A stretch of DNA of 45,196 nt from CAYQEC01 sp964569015 (GTDB lineage: Bacteria > Actinomycetota > Acidimicrobiia > Spongiisociales > UBA5794). The translations under genes were made by a program, and so were the position numbers. The DNA is taken from assembly GCA_964569015.1 (NCBI GenBank), contig CAZMSN010000011.1, positions 1 to 45,196 on the forward strand, written 5' to 3'. This document shows, one piece after another, positions 41,816 to 45,196 of this stretch; positions within the stretch are counted from its first letter, which is position 1, and each line of letters starts with the position of its first letter. The notes below the pieces were generated by a model. It was given only the letters and a program-made list of their open reading frames with translations. It was not told the origin of the DNA and did not search any database.

Positions 41816-42259
41816 CTACGAATCGGTGAGGGCGTAGCGGTAGACGTTGGTCTCGCGTTGTTCAAAACCGATGCGGCGGTAGAGGCGATTGGCGATCTCA
41901 CGAGTTGGTCGCGACGTCAGGTCGACCGTCTTGGCGCCCTCGGCCTTGGCTCGATCGAGAGCCGCCCGGTTGAGAGCCTCGCCGATGCCCCTGCCGCGGG
42001 AGTCCTCGTCGACGACCACGTCTTCGATCCAGGCCCGCACACCGGTGGGGATCCGGAAGAGCGCCAGGGTGAGGCTGCCGACGACCGTCCCGTCGTCCGT
42101 GTCGCGGGCGACGAGCAGCACCGTCGCCGGGCTGGTGACGATCTCGGCCAGCTCGTCGGCGGAGGGTGGGGGAGCGGAGGAAGAGAGCTGCGGGATGAGC
42201 CGGGCAAATGCGGCGAGGAGGTCATCGTTGACCTCGACGATCTCGGTGACGTGGATCAC
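41816..42259 (-). CDS. GNAT family N-acetyltransferase
   Basis: Acetyl-CoA dependent acyltransferase of 147 residues. Motif A with the pyrophosphate loop is VVDEDSRGRGIGEALNRAAL; the C-terminal TSRPTREIANRLYRRIGFEQ carries the usual Tyr and GF. The start is GTG 42259. The substrate is not predictable. It follows hsp20 on the same strand across a hairpin. Confidence 0.88.
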   Translation of the reverse strand: MIHVTEIVEVNDDLLAAFARLIPQLSSSAPPPSADELAEIVTSPATVLLVARDTDDGTVVGSLTLALFRIPTGVRAWIEDVVVDEDSRGRGIGEALNRAALDRAKAEGAKTVDLTSRPTREIANRLYRRIGFEQRETNVYRYALTDS

Positions 42260-42308
42260 GGTGTGGGCCTCTCGTTCGACCGGGGGATTCTACGGGCAAC
42301 GCGAGTGA

Positions 42309-42334
42309 GCCGGCTCGCTTTGCAGCGAGCCGGC
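42309..42334. terminator. Hairpin after hsp20
   Basis: GCCGGCTCGC (42309-42318), loop TTTGCA, GCGAGCCGGC (42325-42334): ten perfect pairs in the 110-base gap between the hsp20 stop and the GNAT start. No T-run follows on the minus strand. Confidence 0.55.
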
Positions 42335-42369
42335 CCGATACAGCGGAGTAGGTGGGAGGGGAGAAGTGA

Positions 42370-42789
42370 CTACCGCTGTACTTCGACGGTCACCTTTCGT
42401 GGAAGCACCTCGGGGCGCTTCGGGACGGTGACCTCGAGGATTCCGTCCTTGGATGTCGCAGAGATCGAGTCGGCGTCGACGCCCTCGGGGAGCAGCACGG
42501 TGCGCCTGAACGCACCCTCAAAGATCTCCTTGCGGTGGAACTCGCCTTCGACTTTCTCGTCTTCGAAGCTCCGGTTTCCGGTGATCGTCAGGGTCCCACC
42601 CTCGACGGTCACCTCGAGCGTCTCGCTGTCGATGCCGGGGACCTCGGCGCGTACGACGAGATTGGCGTCCCGTTCGAAGACGTCGACCCGGGGAAGCCAG
42701 TTGCCCGAGGCAACAGGGCGCCCGATGTCCTCGAAGATGCGGTCGATGTCACGGACCACTCCGAATGGGTCAAAACGAACCAGATTCAT
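42370..42789 (-). CDS. Hsp20/alpha-crystallin small heat shock protein
   Basis: ATP-independent holdase of 139 residues. The alpha-crystallin domain spans about 35-130: NWLPRVDVFERDANLVVRAE, VPGIDSETLEVTVEGGTLTI, and ILEVTVPKRPEVLPRKVTVE with the ILEVTVPK block usual before the tail. The expected C-terminal IxI-type tail is not obvious. GGGAGG precedes ATG 42789. The AT-rich upstream stretch contains a TATAGA -10 box. Confidence 0.93.
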   Translation of the reverse strand: MNLVRFDPFGVVRDIDRIFEDIGRPVASGNWLPRVDVFERDANLVVRAEVPGIDSETLEVTVEGGTLTITGNRSFEDEKVEGEFHRKEIFEGAFRRTVLLPEGVDADSISATSKDGILEVTVPKRPEVLPRKVTVEVQR

Positions 42790-42820
42790 GCTTACCTCCC
42801 AGTTGTGGGTGCATTCTTTT

Positions 42821-42847
42821 TCTATAACACCTACAGAGGTAATGTTA
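42821..42847 (-). promoter_or_regulatory. Candidate hsp20 promoter with overlapping inverted repeat
   Basis: TATAGA on the minus strand (42826-42821) lies about 31 bases before the ATG in an AT-rich patch. TAACA (42825-42829) and TGTTA (42843-42847) form a small inverted repeat over it. No good -35 box at normal spacing and no CIRCE or HAIR motif is seen, so the control may use another sigma factor or regulator. Confidence 0.3.
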
Positions 42848-42923
42848 GTCCCAACGACTCATATTGCAACCCGCAATCTGAGCGATGTGCTCATCCGGCC
42901 GGTACGGGTAGCCTGCGGCGGCG

Positions 42924-43745
42924 ATGAGCCATCTCCTGATCACCAATGACGACGGAGTCGATTCGCCCGCTCTGATACCGCTGGCGAAGGCGCTGCGGCG
43001 ATTCGGCCGGGTCGAGGTGGTGGTGCCCGATCGGGAGTGCTCGTGGATCTCGAAGGCGGTGAGCCGGCACAGCCCGGTATCGGTGGAGCAGGTGGAGCGA
43101 GGTGGTGTCGCCGTGCACAGCGTCTCCGGGTACCCGGCGGACTGTGTACAGCTGGGGATCCACAATCTCTTTGAATCGCAGCCTCGCCTGGTGGTCTCCG
43201 GGATCAACATCGGATCCAATCACGGAAGCGCGTTCGTCACCTGCAGCGGGACCATCGGAGCCGCGGCCGAAGCCGCCAACGCCGGGATTCCGGCGCTCGC
43301 TTTCTCGGCCGGTTTGTTCGGTTCGTGGGCGGAATGGGCGAAGTGGGCATGGAGTCCTGAGTCCATCGAGATGTGGGAACGCCTCGCCGCCATCAGCGCC
43401 GAGGTGGTCGGCGTGGTCCTGACCGAGGGGTTTCCCGCCGGCGCCGACGTGCTCAGCATCAACATGCCGGGCATGGCCGATCTGGACACCCCGCGCCGTG
43501 TCACCCGGCTCGCCGCCACTCGCTACGGCCCGCTGTTCGGGCAAGAAGACGGCTCGCGGCTGTCGCATGCGTTCGACGGCGTGCTCCATGTCGAAGGCGA
43601 TCCGAGCGGGACGGACGTCGGCGAGGGAGATGCCGGTTGTGTCACCATCACTCCGATTCGCCTGGCAGTCCCCGGGCAGATCGACGGGAACCTCCGGGCC
43701 GCGCTGGAGCGCCGAGGCAAGCGGCCGGACACGGGCGTCGTCTAG
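42924..43745 (+). CDS. surE: 5'/3'-nucleotidase SurE
   Basis: Metal-dependent nucleoside-monophosphate phosphatase of 273 residues. The metal site is the N-terminal TNDDG (7-11), a conserved Ser in PDRECSWISKAVS, and SGINIGSNHG. Residues YPADCVQLGI and YSGTIGAAAEA-like GTIGAAAEAANAG also fit. It is divergent from hsp20 across an AT-rich stretch. The thioesterase follows nine bases after its stop, so they are probably co-transcribed. Confidence 0.93.
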   Translation: MSHLLITNDDGVDSPALIPLAKALRRFGRVEVVVPDRECSWISKAVSRHSPVSVEQVERGGVAVHSVSGYPADCVQLGIHNLFESQPRLVVSGINIGSNHGSAFVTCSGTIGAAAEAANAGIPALAFSAGLFGSWAEWAKWAWSPESIEMWERLAAISAEVVGVVLTEGFPAGADVLSINMPGMADLDTPRRVTRLAATRYGPLFGQEDGSRLSHAFDGVLHVEGDPSGTDVGEGDAGCVTITPIRLAVPGQIDGNLRAALERRGKRPDTGVV

Positions 43746-43754
43746 CCTCGGTGT

Positions 43755-44123
43755 ATGGACGAGATCCTCGCCGGCAGAGAGGCCAGTATCTGCCTCGTTG
43801 TAGGTGAGGCGGACACCGCCATCGCACACGGCTCGGGAGACGTGCCGGTGCTCGCTACTCCCCGGTTGCTCGCTCTGGCCGAGGAGGCGGCGATCGCCGC
43901 CATCGTGGACAAGTTGCCGCCGGGGGAAACGTCGGTGGGCGTTTCCGCCGAGATCCGCCATCTACTCCCCAGCCCGATCGGGTCGACCGTCGAGGCCAAC
44001 GCCACGGTGATATCAGTCGACGGGCGTTCGATCGCTTTCTCATTCACGGTGAGGATGGAGGGCGAGATCGTCGCCGAGGGGGCGCATCGCCGGGTCATCG
44101 TGCAGCGCGAGCGCTTCATGTAG
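43755..44123 (+). CDS. Hotdog thioesterase (FlK-like)
   Basis: A 122-residue hotdog-fold protein similar to fluoroacetyl-CoA thioesterase FlK and its many uncharacterised relatives. T35, E43 and H69 (LATPRLLALAE, AEIRHLLPSP) have the same spacing (8 and 26) as the FlK triad T42, E50, H76. A general acyl-CoA housekeeping role is more likely than fluoroacetate resistance. Confidence 0.85.
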   Translation: MDEILAGREASICLVVGEADTAIAHGSGDVPVLATPRLLALAEEAAIAAIVDKLPPGETSVGVSAEIRHLLPSPIGSTVEANATVISVDGRSIAFSFTVRMEGEIVAEGAHRRVIVQRERFM

Positions 44124-44174
44124 GAGTCGGCGTGGCCTCGCATCCCCCTCGGCCCGCCGCGAGTAGTTGCGGCC

Positions 44175-45119
44175 CTACCGTTGCTCGCGGGCGTAGGGAA
44201 TGCCGAGGGCGGCCGGGGCACCGAGCAGTCGGGCTCGCTTGCCGCTGGTGAGCACGATCATGGCGGTGATCGCCAGGACGAACGGGATCATTGCCAGCAG
44301 ATTCGCCGGCACCGAGATGCCGAGCGTCTGGAACGTGAAATTGAGCCGCCCGGCGGCGCCGAAGAGGTAGGCCGCGAAGAGCGCTCGCCATGGCCTCCAG
44401 CTCGCCAGGATGACCAGCGAGATGGCAATCCAGCCGGCGGCGCCGATCGGCTCGTCCTGCCATGAGGGCACCAGCGCCAGGGAGAAGTAGGCGCCGCCGA
44501 GGCCTGCGAGCGCCCCGCCCACCATCACGTGGAAGTACCGGACTCGAGTGACGTCGACGCCGGCCGCATCGGCGCTGGCCGGGTCTTCGCCCACCGCCCG
44601 CAGACTGAGCCCCATCTTGGTGCGGAACAGGTAGTAGCTGGCGACGGCAACCACCACCCACGACACGTACACGAGGGTGTCGTGCCCGAAGATCAGTGGT
44701 CCCACGATCGGCCAGTCGGCTATGCCTCCTGTGAGGAGAGGCTCGAACGTCTCCCGTGACGGCTGACCCGCCAACGGCGAGGACCCGATTCGCCCGATGA
44801 AGCTGGAGAGTCCGGTCCCGAAGAGGGTGAGGGCGATGCCAGACACGATCTGGCTCACCCGCAGGGTGATCGACGAGAAGGCGTGGATGGTGGAGAGGGC
44901 TGCGCCGGCCAGCATGGCCGCCACGACTCCGAGTACGAGGCTGCCGGTCTCGAAGGTTGCCCAGAATCCGGAGACCGCCCCCACCAGCATCATGCCCTGC
45001 ACCCCGAGGTTCAGCACCCCGGCCCGCTCGGTGATGATCTCCCCGAGAGTGGCGAAGACGATCGGCGTGCCCAAGCCGATGGCGGCGAACGCGGTGAGGA
45101 CGGCGGTGGTCTCGTTCAC
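44175..45119 (-). CDS. ABC transporter permease, nucleoside/BMP-type importer
   Basis: Inner-membrane permease of 314 residues, branched-chain/ribose superfamily, resembling the second permease of nucleoside importers that use a BmpA-type binding protein. Features are ERAGVLNLGVQGMMLVGAVS near the N-terminus, VGEDPASADAAGVDVTRVRY in the cytoplasmic loop, and multiple helices. GTG 45119 overlaps the stop of the preceding gene (GTGA), with AGGAGGGGG upstream. The ATPase and binding protein would lie beyond the window edge. Confidence 0.9.
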   Translation of the reverse strand: MNETTAVLTAFAAIGLGTPIVFATLGEIITERAGVLNLGVQGMMLVGAVSGFWATFETGSLVLGVVAAMLAGAALSTIHAFSSITLRVSQIVSGIALTLFGTGLSSFIGRIGSSPLAGQPSRETFEPLLTGGIADWPIVGPLIFGHDTLVYVSWVVVAVASYYLFRTKMGLSLRAVGEDPASADAAGVDVTRVRYFHVMVGGALAGLGGAYFSLALVPSWQDEPIGAAGWIAISLVILASWRPWRALFAAYLFGAAGRLNFTFQTLGISVPANLLAMIPFVLAITAMIVLTSGKRARLLGAPAALGIPYAREQR

Positions 45120-45196
45120 GTCGCCCCCTCCTCCACGAGCACGGTCGGTGTCGCCGGTGGCCGCCGCCGCACCCGGTTGGCGATGAAGAACTCCCC
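45116..45196 (-). CDS. C-terminal end of an upstream ABC permease (partial)
   Basis: The last 26 codons of a frame entering from the right edge, reading GEFFIANRVRRRPPATPTVL and ending TGA at 45116, four bases into the next GTG. Position and the basic tail fit the first permease of the same importer. Confidence 0.6.
   Translation of the reverse strand, partial: GEFFIANRVRRRPPATPTVLVEEGAT

Noticed and set aside
43755..44123. Fluoroacetate resistance gene
   Set aside because: The triad spacing fits FlK, but most relatives are generic thioesterases and no fluorometabolite genes are present.

Overview
The window reads as chromosomal DNA of a high-GC actinomycete. The best guess is the class Acidimicrobiia or a close deep-branching group. 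That guess rests on a secreted protein with three cysteine-paired SLH-like modules (GITKGCNPP...FCPD...VTRGQMAAFLVRAFG), a mycothiol-dependent-maleylpyruvate-isomerase-type protein, GTG starts, leader-poor promoters and Thr-rich lipoprotein linkers. No rRNA, tRNA, CRISPR array, prophage or transposase was seen. One 100-N scaffold gap (32979-33078) marks this as a draft or metagenome-derived assembly, so single-base lesions may be sequencing errors.

Layout. 1-7.2 kb: lipoprotein, a broken GH5 mannanase-like gene, cyclopropane synthase, a 108-bp palindromic repeat cluster, OsmC, an AlkZ/YcaQ-type winged-helix protein and an SLH-like surface protein. 7.2-13.4 kb: MDMPI-type protein, galactokinase and DeoR regulator facing a sugar ABC importer (binding protein plus two permeases), with an inverted repeat between the divergent units. 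13.4-16.1 kb: CorA, a second copy of the palindromic repeat, aldo/keto reductase, and a deazaflavin-type reductase gene interrupted by an amber codon. 16.2-19.7 kb: a DtxR-FeoA-FeoB-FeoC-like ferrous iron operon. 19.9-25.6 kb: squalene/phytoene synthase, cysteine synthase preceded by a poly-cysteine leader and attenuator, NERD protein, thioredoxin-like protein and TypA/BipA. 25.8-29.6 kb: an ABC-2 exporter with two permeases, followed by two small exported proteins. 29.8-32.6 kb: RRM RNA-binding protein with an IF-1 paralogue, ATP-dependent PEP carboxykinase and PanD. 32.8-34.4 kb: a small charged protein crossing the scaffold gap, an unknown protein, and a 3' remnant of a GH9-CBM2 cellulase. 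34.4-39.0 kb: FabH and a two-gene beta-oxidation unit (FadJ and FadI types). 39.2-45.2 kb: an epimerase gene reduced to two end fragments around a membrane protein gene, a CorC/HlyC-type protein, GNAT, Hsp20, SurE, an FlK-like thioesterase and part of a nucleoside/BMP-type ABC importer.

The most interesting item is the cysteine attenuator at 22126-22304. It combines a near-leaderless promoter, a 26-residue leader with six consecutive Cys codons, an RNA arm that could act as antiterminator, and an intrinsic terminator, all just before a cysteine synthase. Also notable are the 108-bp palindromic repeat family at two loci, the RRM/IF-1 pair, a candidate DeoR operator, and a run of decayed genes (GH5, GH9-CBM2, epimerase, deazaflavin reductase, frameshifted sugar-binding protein). 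The loss of plant-polysaccharide hydrolases beside an intact sugar uptake and galactose kinase locus fits an organism moving from polymer breakdown to monomer uptake, but assembly error must be excluded first.
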